Positions 1-8,286 of a stretch of DNA of 64,000 nucleotides are shown piece after piece (positions within the stretch are counted from its first letter, which is position 1; every line of letters begins with the position of its first letter). The stretch comes from Natrinema amylolyticus_A (GTDB lineage: Archaea > Halobacteriota > Halobacteria > Halobacteriales > Natrialbaceae), in the NCBI RefSeq assembly GCF_042678045.1, contig NZ_JBHUDI010000003.1:248001-312000 (forward strand), in the 5' to 3' direction. The notes under the pieces were generated by a model. The model was not told the DNA's origin. It saw only the letters and a program-made list of their open reading frames with translations, and searched no databases. Made by a program: the position numbers and the translations under genes.

Positions 1-871
1 CGCCGAATCCGGGCATCATATCGTCCGTGCTGGATGGCTCATCGTCGTCGTCGGTCGTCTGTGACTCGGTCGACTCGGTCGAGTTCGACTCGGTGGGATC
101 GAACCGCTCGTCAGCCGGCGCATCGAGTTGCAAGACGACGACGGCCTGCGCGTGCGTTGCGTTCTCGGCCGCGTTGTAGGTCCAGCCACCGCCCGCTTCG
201 TCGTACGGTTCCGCGGCGTCGATCGGATCGATATCCGTATCCCAGCCGTCTCCCTCGGGGACCTGCTGGATGTAGCCGACGACGTCGATCCGGTCGGCGT
301 ACTCGCCGCTGAGCTGGGCTTCGCCGTACGTGAGCGTCGCGTCCTCAGGGTTGCCGTGGAGTTCGATACAGTGCGAGTCCATGTAGCCGTCCCCCTGTGC
401 GACGTCCGGACTCGTCCCGAACTGGTCGCCGTCGAGCGGGAACTCGTGGTGTTCGTTCATCGGAAACTCGACGGTCATCGGATCGGCCTCGGAGTGCCAC
501 GTCGTCGCACCGCCGGTCGGGATCGTCACCGTCGTGTTCGGTACCGACTCACCGATGACCGGATCGCCGTTCTCGTTGAGCAACGTGACGCAGATCTTCC
601 CGGAACCATCACCGAGGTACGGGCTTCGATACTCGTCGCGCGGGTTCTCGTAGCTGACCCAGCTTCCGTCGTCGGCTGCTGCCTCGAAGTACGGATCGCC
701 CGGCTCCGGCGCAGGTTGGCGGTACGCTTCCTCCGACACCGTTTCGTTCCCATCAGGCGGGGCACCGACAGCCCCCGTCGCAGCGAGCCCGACGATTACG
801 GCCAGCCCAACTCCGAGTGCGAGCAGTCGTCGGCTGGCGGAGATTCCTCGAGGCCCATCTACTCCCGCCAT
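1..871 (-). CDS. Secreted PGF-CTERM surface protein, C-terminus cut by window edge
   Basis: The frame opens at ATG 869-871 and stays open to base 1, so about 290 residues are visible and the end is missing. An N-terminal basic segment with an Arg pair is followed by a hydrophobic run (roughly residues 16-36), read as a signal peptide. The mature part is acidic with two cysteines (KICVTL and SHCIEL), followed by a Ser/Thr/Asp-rich linker. The last visible residues are DDMMPGFG. PGF followed by a hydrophobic helix and basic tail is the PGF-CTERM signal recognised by archaeosortase A, which moves proteins to a lipid anchor; here the helix would lie just outside the window. The globular domain was not recognised. 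Export and anchoring are supported by sequence, function unknown. Confidence 0.8.
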   Translation of the reverse strand, partial: MAGVDGPRGISASRRLLALGVGLAVIVGLAATGAVGAPPDGNETVSEEAYRQPAPEPGDPYFEAAADDGSWVSYENPRDEYRSPYLGDGSGKICVTLLNENGDPVIGESVPNTTVTIPTGGATTWHSEADPMTVEFPMNEHHEFPLDGDQFGTSPDVAQGDGYMDSHCIELHGNPEDATLTYGEAQLSGEYADRIDVVGYIQQVPEGDGWDTDIDPIDAAEPYDEAGGGWTYNAAENATHAQAVVVLQLDAPADERFDPTESNSTESTESQTTDDDDEPSSTDDMMPGFG

Positions 872-1194
872 GGTCACGCCTCGTCTCCAGCGATACCTGC
901 CGCGAAATCGATCACACAACTGTTCGACCGCGCTGACTGTCTGAATGTCACACGGGTCATCGAACTGACGTACCTGATACCCTATTCTATATATGAGTGT
1001 GCTACCTCGCAGGTAGACGGCTGCTACCGACAGTAGAGGGCAGTTAAACGACGAGCTCAGAGAGATCAGCGCTCGACGAGCGAACGCGGTGTTCTCACCA
1101 CGGACGGGTGCAACACGATGGGACGGGGCAGAACGGTCGGTCCCACGCGAGCGCTGGCCGGCCGCTTTTCTGACCGGTCACGATACCACCACCG
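872..1194. other. Intergenic region between two divergent genes
   Basis: No convincing gene is seen here. It holds a TATATAT run (988-994) and an inverted repeat beside it, listed separately, which probably serve the minus-strand secreted-protein gene. Continuous frames crossing the stretch lack haloarchaeal acidic composition. Confidence 0.6.
988..1016 (-). promoter_or_regulatory. Putative TATA box with adjacent palindromic operator
   Basis: TATATAT at 988-994 is followed by the perfect inverted repeat CTACCT-CGC-AGGTAG at 1002-1016. On the minus strand the palindrome lies directly upstream of the TATA box, where archaeal activators often bind. The distance to the start at 871 is about 115 bases, so a long leader would be required. 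Confidence 0.4.
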
Positions 1195-1581
1195 ATGAGC
1201 AACGAGCAACCGGATCGCGACCGCGTGCAGGATCGTGCCGAACAGCGTCAGTCCGAGCGAGCCGACCACACCGAATCGATCTTCGACGCCGTCGAGCGCG
1301 ACCTCGGCGAGCTCGAGTATCCAGTCACCAGCGAAGAACTCGCCACAGAGTACGCCACCGAGCCGATCGACATGCCAAACGAGACGGAGTCGCTGGGCAG
1401 CGTCTTCGACCGACTGGCCGGCGAACAGTACGACTCACCGGAAGAGGTCCGCGAGGCTGCCTACGGCGAGGTCACCGGCGAGGCCGGCAGTCCCAACGAG
1501 GCCAACCTCGAGCGAGATCTCGACGAACTGGACGACGAGAACGGAGGATCGATCAGCGAGCGCGGAGGCGGCACGAACTAG
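1195..1581 (+). CDS. Small acidic haloarchaeal protein, DUF5789-like
   Basis: 128 residues from ATG 1195. The middle (about 28-90) reads like the haloarchaeal DUF5789 family: an EYPVTSEEL stretch, a short ELATEY helix, then MPNETESLGSVFDRL and a 'YDSPEEVREA' segment. The N-terminal 25 residues and the C-terminal 30 are charged, low-complexity and probably disordered. No catalytic residues or membrane segments are visible. It stands alone ahead of the aIF2 beta gene with a gap of about 107 bases. Function unknown; the family assignment is from memory of the motif pattern. Confidence 0.75.
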   Translation: MSNEQPDRDRVQDRAEQRQSERADHTESIFDAVERDLGELEYPVTSEELATEYATEPIDMPNETESLGSVFDRLAGEQYDSPEEVREAAYGEVTGEAGSPNEANLERDLDELDDENGGSISERGGGTN

Positions 1582-1658
1582 TCCTGCCGGGCCACCAGCC
1601 CGGTGTCTCCGCGTGACGATCGATCGCCACACTGGGGGCTGATCGTGATAGCAGAACG

Positions 1659-1667
1659 GATTTACGT
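1659..1667 (+). promoter_or_regulatory. TATA-like promoter of aIF2 beta gene
   Basis: GATTTACG lies with its centre about 26 bases upstream of ATG 1689. That is the spacing expected when transcription starts at the first base of the start codon, so a leaderless message is likely. There is no Shine-Dalgarno sequence. Confidence 0.5.
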
Positions 1668-1688
1668 CCCCGTCACCACCTCTCGTGT

Positions 1689-2300
1689 ATGGATTACGAA
1701 TCGAGTCTCGACCGAGCGATGGAGGACGTCCCCGACATCGGGGGCGACGAAGAGCGACTCCAGATCCCCGATCCGGAGACACAGAAAGACGGCGCGTTCA
1801 CGCGCGTGAAGAACCTGGACGAGATCGCCGACGTACTCTCGCGGGAAACTGAGCATCTCCACCGGTTCATCCAGCGCGAACTCGGGACCAGCGGCAAACT
1901 CGAGAACGGCCGCGGCCGGTACAACGGGACCTTCTCCCAGCAGGACTTCGACGCGGCGATCGACGCCTACGTCGACGAGTACGTCCTCTGTTCGGAGTGT
2001 GGCCTGCCGGACACCCGTCTGGTCCGCGAGGACCGGACGCCGATGCTGCGCTGTGATGCCTGTGGGGCGTTCCGCCCGGTCACCAAGCGCTCGACCAGCA
2101 GCCAGCAGCAACAACAGCAAGACGCCGTCGAGGAAGGTCAGACCTACACGGTCGAGATCACCGGCACCGGCCGCAAAGGCGACGGTGTCGCCGAGAAGGG
2201 CAACTACACGATCTTCGTCCCCGGCGCCGAGGAAGGCGACGTCGTGGACATCTACATCAAGAACATCTCGGGCAACCTGGCGTTCGCCCGCCTCGACTGA
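1689..2300 (+). CDS. Translation initiation factor aIF2 beta with C-terminal TRAM domain
   Basis: 203 residues. Beta subunit of the archaeal heterotrimer that carries initiator Met-tRNA to the 30S subunit. Residues about 30-133 form the eIF2B/eIF5 fold, with the gamma-binding N-terminal segment ahead of it. The C4 zinc ribbon is Cys101, Cys104, Cys122 and Cys125 (CSEC...CDAC). A Gln-rich linker (139-144) leads to a TRAM domain (about 147-203) with the GRKGDGVA and IFVPGAEEGD signatures. The TRAM fusion is common in haloarchaeal copies and gives extra RNA binding. The ATG at 1689 is chosen because a TATA box sits 26 bases upstream. Confidence 0.95.
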   Translation: MDYESSLDRAMEDVPDIGGDEERLQIPDPETQKDGAFTRVKNLDEIADVLSRETEHLHRFIQRELGTSGKLENGRGRYNGTFSQQDFDAAIDAYVDEYVLCSECGLPDTRLVREDRTPMLRCDACGAFRPVTKRSTSSQQQQQQDAVEEGQTYTVEITGTGRKGDGVAEKGNYTIFVPGAEEGDVVDIYIKNISGNLAFARLD

Positions 2301-2419
2301 GACGGATCCCTGTCCCGAGTGACCGGCGTCGTCCGCGCTTCGAATCGTTATCGTCGACGCTGTCACGCCGTCGTCCGCGGACCGCGAAATTAAAGTCAGG
2401 TTGTGCTAGTCACATTACT

Positions 2420-3052
2420 GTGGGAGTATCGTTCGACCTCTTCGGGACGCTCGTGACCGCCGACCGGCCGGCCGATCCGGCCGCAGCCGTCGCGACCGAA
2501 CTCGAGAAACGCGATGTTACGGTTCCCGACGACTGGGCCGACGCCTATGCCGAGGCCCACGTCGATGCACCCGACGGCGCGGAAGTGCCGCTGCCGGCAC
2601 ACGTCTCGCGTGCGCTCGCGAGCCGCGGCGTCGACTACGAACACAACGCGGCCAGACGCGCGGTCGTGGCAGCGTTCGATCCGACAGTCGAGACCAGACC
2701 GGGGGCGCTCGAGGCTCTCGAGGCCGCTCGAGAGTACGGACCGGTCGCGATCTGTTCGAACTGTAGCGTCCCCGAACTGGTCGGCCGGACGCTCGTCCGC
2801 TCGGACTTCGAGCGCGACGACTTCGACGCGATCGTCACGAGCGTCGGCTGTGGCTGGCGCAAGCCCGCCCCCAAAATCTTCGAACTGACGGCCGAGGAAC
2901 TCGACGCTGCCCCCGACGAACTGGTTCACGTCGGTGACGATCCCAAGGCTGACGGCGGCATCGAAGCCGTCGGCGGGATAGCGCTGCTCCTTGAGGAGAC
3001 CCCGCTCGCGGACGTGCCGTCGCGACTGGCGACGCTTGCAGCGCAGTCATGA
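2420..3052 (+). CDS. HAD-family hydrolase at the head of the cobamide operon
   Basis: 210 residues from GTG 2420. HAD motif I is FDLFGTL (second Asp replaced, typical of phosphoglycolate-phosphatase-like members), motif II is the CSNCS region, motif III the Lys in 'WRKPAPKIF', motif IV HVGDDPKADGGIEA. An alpha-helical cap lies between motifs I and II. It ends 43 bases before cbiB and runs in the same direction as the whole cobamide set, so it may supply a phosphatase step, for example dephosphorylation of alpha-ribazole phosphate or adenosylcobalamin phosphate; no CobC/CobZ homologue is seen in the cluster. The substrate is inference only. Confidence 0.85.
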   Translation: MGVSFDLFGTLVTADRPADPAAAVATELEKRDVTVPDDWADAYAEAHVDAPDGAEVPLPAHVSRALASRGVDYEHNAARRAVVAAFDPTVETRPGALEALEAAREYGPVAICSNCSVPELVGRTLVRSDFERDDFDAIVTSVGCGWRKPAPKIFELTAEELDAAPDELVHVGDDPKADGGIEAVGGIALLLEETPLADVPSRLATLAAQS

Positions 3053-3080
3053 GCACGCGAGCACGAGCCGTCGGTACTCC

Positions 3081-3088
3081 GGAGGTGA
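3081..3088 (+). promoter_or_regulatory. Strong ribosome binding site fixing the cbiB start
   Basis: GGAGGTGA is a perfect complement to the archaeal 16S 3' end and ends seven bases before GTG 3096. It selects that GTG over the upstream in-frame ATG at 2991, which lies inside the HAD gene. Confidence 0.8.
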
Positions 3089-3095
3089 CAGTGGC

Positions 3096-4061
3096 GTGCT
3101 GACGGCGCTTGCGGTCATCGGACTGGCGGTCAGCCTCGATCTCCTGTTCGGCGAGCCGCCGACCGCTGCCCATCCTGTGGCGTGGTTCGGCCGACTCGTC
3201 GGCGCGCTCGACCGGGACTGGAGCGAGACCGAACGCGGCCAGCGACTGGCCGGCGTCGGCATCGCCGTCCTCGCACCGCTCGTCCCCGCCGCCGTCGCCG
3301 GCGGTGTCGTTCTCGGTTCGACAGCGGTTCATCCGCTAGTCGGTGGTATCGTCGCCGCCGTCGTCCTCTTTTTGACGACCAGCATCCGCTCGCTGCTCGA
3401 GCTGACCCGGACCGTCGTCGCGGCAACCGACGGCGAACTCGCGGACGCTCGCACGCAGGTCCGGGGATTGGTCGGCCGTGACGCCTCGACGCTCTCGGCC
3501 GCCGAACTTCGCAGCGCCGCCGTCGAGAGCGCCGCCGAGAACCTCGCCGACGGGCTGGTCGCGGCGTTGCTCCCGTTTGCCGTCCTCGCACCGGTTTCGC
3601 TGCCGGCTGCCGCAGCGGTTGCTGCGTGGGTCAAAGGTGTCAACACGCTCGACTCGATGCTTGGCTATCCCTCCAAGCCCGTCGGCACCGCGAGCGCGCG
3701 TCTAGACGACCTCGTGATGTACCTGCCCGCTCGGATCTCGGCGGCCGCGATCGCCGTCGCCGCAGTCGATCCGACTGCGCTCGTCAGCGCTCGAGCGTGG
3801 GCACAGGTACCACCCTCGCCCAACTCCGGCTGGCCGATGGCGACGCTGGCCTGTGCGCTCGCGAGCCGCCTCGAGAAGCCGGGCGTCTACACCCTCAACC
3901 CCGACGCAGAGCTGCCGACGCTGGCCGACGGCGAGCGAGCCGTCTCGCTCGTCGGCCGGGCGGCCGGCATCTCGATCGTCATCGCTGCTAGCCTCGTCGT
4001 GCTCGTGTCGGCAGGGCTGGGGCTCGAGTCGAGTCCGTTCGCGGAGGTGTTGCTGCCGTAG
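3096..4061 (+). CDS. cbiB: Adenosylcobinamide-phosphate synthase CbiB (CobD)
   Basis: 321 residues, membrane protein. It joins (R)-1-amino-2-propanol O-2-phosphate to adenosylcobyric acid, giving adenosylcobinamide phosphate. Family signatures: N-terminal 'DLLFGEPP...HPVAWFGRLVGALD', the 'ESAAENLADGLVAALLPFAV' core, 'GVNTLDSMLGYPS' and 'YLPARISA...PNSGWPMA'. At least four hydrophobic helices are visible. The GTG start at 3096 is supported by the adjacent Shine-Dalgarno sequence. The next gene, cobS, starts one base after the stop codon, so the two are translationally coupled. Length matches the family. Confidence 0.95.
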   Translation: MLTALAVIGLAVSLDLLFGEPPTAAHPVAWFGRLVGALDRDWSETERGQRLAGVGIAVLAPLVPAAVAGGVVLGSTAVHPLVGGIVAAVVLFLTTSIRSLLELTRTVVAATDGELADARTQVRGLVGRDASTLSAAELRSAAVESAAENLADGLVAALLPFAVLAPVSLPAAAAVAAWVKGVNTLDSMLGYPSKPVGTASARLDDLVMYLPARISAAAIAVAAVDPTALVSARAWAQVPPSPNSGWPMATLACALASRLEKPGVYTLNPDAELPTLADGERAVSLVGRAAGISIVIAASLVVLVSAGLGLESSPFAEVLLP

Positions 4062-4062
4062 T

Positions 4063-4821
4063 ATGATCAGCCGCTCGCTCGGCGCGGTCCGCGGAGCACT
4101 CGGTTTTCTCACGCGGCTCCCGGTCGGCTACCGCGAGGGTGACTGGGACGCGTTTCGAACGACGCCGGCGGCGTTTCCGATCGCCGGCTTCGTCGCGGGC
4201 ACGCTGGCGGCGGTTCCGTTGCTCGCTGCGGAAACGCTAGCGGCCCCGACTGTCGCATTCGGCTACCTGCTGTCGGTGTACGCCGTCGCGGGAATCCACC
4301 ATCTCGATGGCGTCGCGGACCTGGGGGACGCGTTAGTCGTCCACGGCGACAGCGAGCGCCGCCGCGAGGTGCTCAAGGACACGACGACCGGCGTCGGCGC
4401 GCTGCTTTCGGTGTCGATCGCCGTCGTCGCGCTGGGGCTCGGCGGCCTCGGACTGGCCGACCTCCCCGTCCGTGCAGCGATCGTCGTCGCGGTCAGCGCC
4501 GAGGTCGGAACCAAACTCGGGATGGCCGCGCTGGCTTGCTTTGGCGACGCGATCGCCGAGGGAATGGGAAAGCAGTTCACCGACGGTGCCACCGCTGGGT
4601 CGTTTCTCGCACCCGCAGCAATCGCCCTCGCCGTGGTTGCCCTCGTCCGGCCACCGCTCGCCGCGGTCGCGCTCTGTGGGGCCGTCGCTGGCGTCGGCCT
4701 CCCCTGGTACTGGGCGAACCGCTATCTTGGAGGGATCAACGGCGATATCTTCGGCGCGGCCAACGAGATCGGCCGCATCGCCGGCGTCCATCTGGGGGTG
4801 ATCGCGTGGACGCTCTCGTGA
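4063..4821 (+). CDS. cobS: Adenosylcobinamide-GDP ribazoletransferase CobS
   Basis: 252 residues, integral membrane. It condenses adenosylcobinamide-GDP with alpha-ribazole (phosphate) to finish the nucleotide loop of cobalamin. Seen: N-terminal 'GFLTRLPVG', 'FPIAGFVAG', the metal-binding 'HHLDGVADLGDAL' motif with conserved Asp residues, 'TTGVGAL', and C-terminal 'NRYLGGINGDIFGAANEIGR', all characteristic. Six or so hydrophobic segments. ATG 4063 follows the cbiB stop; a GGAGGTG element ends about 13 bases upstream. Its 3' end overlaps cobY by 16 bases. Confidence 0.95.
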   Translation: MISRSLGAVRGALGFLTRLPVGYREGDWDAFRTTPAAFPIAGFVAGTLAAVPLLAAETLAAPTVAFGYLLSVYAVAGIHHLDGVADLGDALVVHGDSERRREVLKDTTTGVGALLSVSIAVVALGLGGLGLADLPVRAAIVVAVSAEVGTKLGMAALACFGDAIAEGMGKQFTDGATAGSFLAPAAIALAVVALVRPPLAAVALCGAVAGVGLPWYWANRYLGGINGDIFGAANEIGRIAGVHLGVIAWTLS

Positions 4822-5405
4822 TGTGCGGCGGGAAAGGCACGCGCCTCGAGAGCAGCCACGAAAAGCCGCTGCACCCGATCGCCGGGACGCCGATGGTCGA
4901 CCACGTCCTGTCGGGCCTTGCGGCCAGCCGGCTCGAGACGATCTATACCGCCGTCTCGCCGAACGCGCCGGAGACGCGGGCGCATCTCGAGGAGACCGAT
5001 GGCGTGACGACGATCGAGACGGCCGGCGACGGCTACGTGGCCGATCTGATGGGCCTCCTCGAGCGACCCGACCTCTCACCACCGATGCTGACGGTCGCAG
5101 CGGATCTGCCGCTGCTCGAGGCTCCAGTCGTCGACCGCGTACTCGCAGCACATGGCGACAGCGATGCTTCGCGGACCGTCTGCGTCCCCGTGGCACTCAA
5201 ACGACGGCTCGGCGTCAGTATCGATACCCGACTCGAGTCAGCCGACCACCTCGCGCCGACCGGGGTCAACGTCGTCGGCACCGCATCCGATTCCACATCC
5301 ATGATCGACGTACACTACGACTCGCGACTTGCAGTGAACGTGAACCGGCTCGAAGACGCACGGATCGCAGCCGATCGGCTGTCCCGGTCGGCGGAGGGCC
5401 GCTAG
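4806..5405 (+). CDS. cobY: Archaeal adenosylcobinamide-phosphate guanylyltransferase CobY
   Basis: 199 residues from GTG 4806, selected because GGGGGTGA lies about six bases upstream. The MobA-like nucleotidyltransferase fold opens with 'VMCGGKGTRLESSHEKPLHPIAG'-type residues (GGKGTR loop binds GTP, downstream Lys contacts phosphate). A later 'TVAADLPLLE' segment is the metal-binding acidic motif. CobY activates adenosylcobinamide phosphate with GTP and is the archaeal, non-orthologous replacement for bacterial CobU; it lacks kinase activity, which fits with CbiZ salvage in the same operon. It overlaps the end of cobS by 16 bases and abuts cobT. Confidence 0.93.
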   Translation: MDALVMCGGKGTRLESSHEKPLHPIAGTPMVDHVLSGLAASRLETIYTAVSPNAPETRAHLEETDGVTTIETAGDGYVADLMGLLERPDLSPPMLTVAADLPLLEAPVVDRVLAAHGDSDASRTVCVPVALKRRLGVSIDTRLESADHLAPTGVNVVGTASDSTSMIDVHYDSRLAVNVNRLEDARIAADRLSRSAEGR

Positions 5406-6419
5406 ATGCGAGTCCTGCTTGCCGCCGGAACGACCGAGACGGCACTGATCGACGGCATCAGCGCTGCCGGGGCCGCCCCCGAGCTGATGGCACACACGCC
5501 CTCGGCGGACGTCGAAATCCTCACCTACGGCGAGCCGACCGCGTCGCCGGTGACACCGGTGAGTCCGACTGGCTGTCCGACGCCCGCGGCCGTGACCCGC
5601 GCGGTCCGTGAGGTCGTCGACTTCGAACTGGCAGTGATCGACGCGGGACTCACCCAGTCGACGGCCGCGCCGACGGTCGACCTCGGCGTCCAGCCGGGTG
5701 TCGATGTCCGCGAACAGGCGGCCGTCCCGGACGCGAGCGCTGCGTTCGACCGCGCCTACGACTTCGGCGCGAGCCTGCCGGACGACGAGGTCATGATCGG
5801 CGAGACGGTCCCCGGCGGGACGACCACCGCACTCGGCGTCCTCACCGCGCTCGGCGAGCCGGCTGGCGTCTCCTCGTCGCTGCCCGAGAACCCGATCGAG
5901 CGCAAGCGCCAGGTCGTCGACGAGGCGCTGGCCGAAAGCAACCTCGAGCCGGGCGACTGCGACGGCGCGCCGCTCGAGGCGATCGAAGCGGTCGGCGACC
6001 CCGTCCAGCCGACGGTGACCGGGATCGCCGCCGGCGCGCTCGAAAGCGGCACTGACGTGACGCTCGCCGGCGGCACGCAGATGGTCGCCGTCGCGGCCCT
6101 GTTGCGCCATGCCGGGATCGACGCGGACCTGTCGATCGCGACCACCTCGTTCGTCGCCGACGAGCAGGGCGACCGACTCGCCGAGACCTGCGATCGGCTC
6201 GACTGCGAGCTGACCGTGACCGATCCCGGCTTCGACGCGGGCGACCACGTCGCCATGGAGCGCTACTGCGCCGGCGAGGCCAAGGAGGGCGTCGGGATGG
6301 GTGGCGCGCTCTCGCTGGTCCCCGACGGCCGGATGGGCGAGGTCCGCGAGCGACTCGAGACTGTCTGTGACCGCCTCGGCATCGAAGCCGACGCCGCAGA
6401 GGGCAACAGTGAACCCTGA
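5406..6419 (+). CDS. cobT: Archaeal CobT-type nicotinate-nucleotide--dimethylbenzimidazole phosphoribosyltransferase family protein
   Basis: 337 residues; ATG immediately after the cobY stop codon. Belongs to the archaeal CobT-like family (TIGR00303/UPF0284 type), which activates the lower-ligand base by transferring ribose phosphate from nicotinate mononucleotide. Visible signatures are 'GETVPGGTTTALGVLTALG' and 'LAGGTQMVAVAALLRHAG', followed by a C-terminal 'AGEAKEGVGMGGAL' stretch. Hydrophilic and cytosolic. Position within the cobamide operon fits production of alpha-ribazole phosphate for CobS. The family is more distant from bacterial CobT than its operon partners are from theirs, so the exact base substrate is uncertain. 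Confidence 0.9.
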   Translation: MRVLLAAGTTETALIDGISAAGAAPELMAHTPSADVEILTYGEPTASPVTPVSPTGCPTPAAVTRAVREVVDFELAVIDAGLTQSTAAPTVDLGVQPGVDVREQAAVPDASAAFDRAYDFGASLPDDEVMIGETVPGGTTTALGVLTALGEPAGVSSSLPENPIERKRQVVDEALAESNLEPGDCDGAPLEAIEAVGDPVQPTVTGIAAGALESGTDVTLAGGTQMVAVAALLRHAGIDADLSIATTSFVADEQGDRLAETCDRLDCELTVTDPGFDAGDHVAMERYCAGEAKEGVGMGGALSLVPDGRMGEVRERLETVCDRLGIEADAAEGNSEP

Positions 6420-7473
6420 CGCGATCCGCGCCGGCTCGCGAGTGCCCCACGGCGGCGAGACAGACCGCGACGTGCTGGACTTCTCGGCCAATACCAATCC
6501 CCGGACGCCGGACGGGGTCACAGACGTGTATACGGCCGCACTCGAGGAGTCCCGTCGCTACCCGGACGACGACTACCCCGCCTACCGGGACGCGGCGGCG
6601 TCGTTCGTCGGCTGCGAGCCCGAGCAGGTGATCCCGACGCCCGGCGGCCTCGCCGCGATCCGGCTGGCGATGGAGAGTACCCTCGAGCCCGGCGACGAGG
6701 CGCTGGTGCCCTACCCGAGCTTCGGCGAGTACGCCCGCGAGGTCCGGCTGCAGGGGGCGACGCCACGGTTCGTGCGCTACGACGACTTGCACGAACTCGG
6801 CCCCTCGGTGCTCGAGCCGTGTGCGCTGGCGGTGGTCTGTACGCCGAACAACCCGACCGGTGACGCGATCGATCGGGACGCGCTCGAGACGCTTGTCGAT
6901 CGATGTGCGGACGCCGACACGACACTGCTGGTCGACGAGGCGTTTCTCGGCTTCACCGACCGGCCGTCCGCGGCCGAACTGGGCCGCGACCACGTTATCG
7001 TCGCACGTTCGCTGACCAAGCTGTTCGGCCTACCGGGGCTCCGTGCGGGCTTCGCCGTCGCACGCGGCGAGCGGCGAGACGCGCTCGCGACTGCCCGCCG
7101 CGCGTGGTCGCTCGGCACGCCGGCCGCGCGCGTCGGCGCACACTGCCTCCGACAGGACGAATTCGTCCGCGAGACTCGCGAGCGCGTCGAACGCGAGCGC
7201 GAGCGGATGTCCGCAGCGCTCGAGCAACGATTCGACGTGCACGAATCGGACGCGCCCTACCTCCTCTGTGACGTCGGCGACCGCGACGTGGCGACGGTGA
7301 TCGCCGACGCGCGAGCCGCCGGCGTGGCGATTCGGGACGCGACGACGTTCCGCGCGCTCGACTCGCACGTCCGCGTCGCGATCAAGGATCAGCCGGCGAA
7401 CGACCGGCTGCTGGGCGCACTGGGCGTGGGTGTCGCTGACGACGGGGCAGTCGAGCCCCACGACGATGACTGA
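6409..7473 (+). CDS. cobD: L-threonine-O-3-phosphate decarboxylase CobD (PLP enzyme)
   Basis: 354 residues from GTG 6409, overlapping cobT by 11 bases. Class I/II aminotransferase fold: substrate loop 'SANTNPRTP' (about 27-34), 'TPGGLAAIR', Asn148 in 'PNNPTG', Asp176 in 'LVDEAF' and the PLP-binding Lys204 in 'SLTKLFGLPGLRAGF'. It makes (R)-1-amino-2-propanol O-2-phosphate, the substrate of CbiB in the same operon. No threonine kinase (PduX type) is seen nearby, so the threonine phosphate source lies elsewhere. The upstream in-frame ATG 6301 is rejected because it lies 119 bases inside cobT. Histidinol-phosphate aminotransferase is the main alternative; operon context favours CobD. Confidence 0.9.
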   Translation: MNPDAIRAGSRVPHGGETDRDVLDFSANTNPRTPDGVTDVYTAALEESRRYPDDDYPAYRDAAASFVGCEPEQVIPTPGGLAAIRLAMESTLEPGDEALVPYPSFGEYAREVRLQGATPRFVRYDDLHELGPSVLEPCALAVVCTPNNPTGDAIDRDALETLVDRCADADTTLLVDEAFLGFTDRPSAAELGRDHVIVARSLTKLFGLPGLRAGFAVARGERRDALATARRAWSLGTPAARVGAHCLRQDEFVRETRERVERERERMSAALEQRFDVHESDAPYLLCDVGDRDVATVIADARAAGVAIRDATTFRALDSHVRVAIKDQPANDRLLGALGVGVADDGAVEPHDDD

Positions 7474-8260
7474 CGCCGAGTCGGCTTACCGCGCGATCCG
7501 ACGGGACGGCGTCCTGCAGGTCAGTCGCCCGGACACCGAGTGGCTCTCGACCGGCTGGAACGGCGGCCGCTGTACGGCGGACTGCGCGTACAACGTCTCG
7601 GTCCCCGAGGGTTGGGAGCGGACCGACCTCGGTGCGTACGTCGACGAGCGCCTCGAGCGCGCGGAGTTCGAACCAACTGCAGCTGACGCGACCGGGCCGG
7701 CGCTGCTGACCGGCGTCGACATCGACGACGCTCGTGGTGCGCGCTGTGGCCCGGTCACGGCCTACGCGACTGCCGGGGTGTCGAACCCTGCCGCGTTGCC
7801 GATGGAGCCCGAACCCGGCAACGACGCGGACAGCGACATGGATGACACCGATGTGTCGGGACTCGAGCCCGGCCGCGGCACCGTCAACGTCATCGTCGGG
7901 ACGACGCGGGCGCTCGCGCCCGGCGCGCTGGCGAACCTGATCGCGGTCGCCGCGGAGGCGAAGGCGGCAACGCTGCTGTCCGAAACCGGCTTTCCGGGGA
8001 CGACCACGGACGCAGTCGTTGTCGGTCACGACCCGGCGGGCCAGCCGGTCGACTTCTCCGGCAGCGGAACCGCGGTCGGCGCGGCGACGCGTGCCTGCGT
8101 CCGGGATGCCGTTCGGGCGTCGCTTCGCGCTCATTACACGGATACTGAGATGACCCCGCCGGCGTCGGTCGCCGACGCAACGTACGGCGTTTCGACCGAC
8201 GCTCGAGCCGCGGTCTTTCGCCCACCAGCCGCAGACGAAGCCGTCGAACCGGAGTCTTAA
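7466..8260 (+). CDS. cbiZ: Adenosylcobinamide amidohydrolase CbiZ
   Basis: 264 residues. The ATG at 7466 overlaps the cobD stop by eight bases, an arrangement for coupled translation. Signatures: 'LSTGWNGGRCTADCAYNVSVP' near the start, 'LLTGVDIDDARGA', 'YATAGVSNPAA', 'NVIVGTTRALAPGALANLIAVAAEAKAA' and 'TDAVVVGH'. CbiZ cleaves the aminopropanol arm from adenosylcobinamide to give adenosylcobyric acid, so that salvaged precursor re-enters through CbiB. This is the route archaea use because CobY cannot phosphorylate cobinamide. A GDADSDMDDTD acidic insertion near residues 117-128 is species-specific. Last gene of the operon; a 26-base gap follows. Confidence 0.93.
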   Translation: MTDAESAYRAIRRDGVLQVSRPDTEWLSTGWNGGRCTADCAYNVSVPEGWERTDLGAYVDERLERAEFEPTAADATGPALLTGVDIDDARGARCGPVTAYATAGVSNPAALPMEPEPGNDADSDMDDTDVSGLEPGRGTVNVIVGTTRALAPGALANLIAVAAEAKAATLLSETGFPGTTTDAVVVGHDPAGQPVDFSGSGTAVGAATRACVRDAVRASLRAHYTDTEMTPPASVADATYGVSTDARAAVFRPPAADEAVEPES

Positions 8261-8286
8261 ACCGCCCCGATTCGTATCAGCGTTCG

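Noticed and set aside
128..1036. Long plus-strand open frame of 302 codons
   Set aside because: It is the complement of the secreted-protein gene. Its product is Arg-rich and hydrophilic, unlike haloarchaeal proteins, and the minus-strand frame has a signal peptide and PGF motif.
5238..6521. 427-codon minus-strand frame opposite cobY-cobT-cobD
   Set aside because: Shadow of high-GC coding DNA. It crosses three recognised genes and has no start context.
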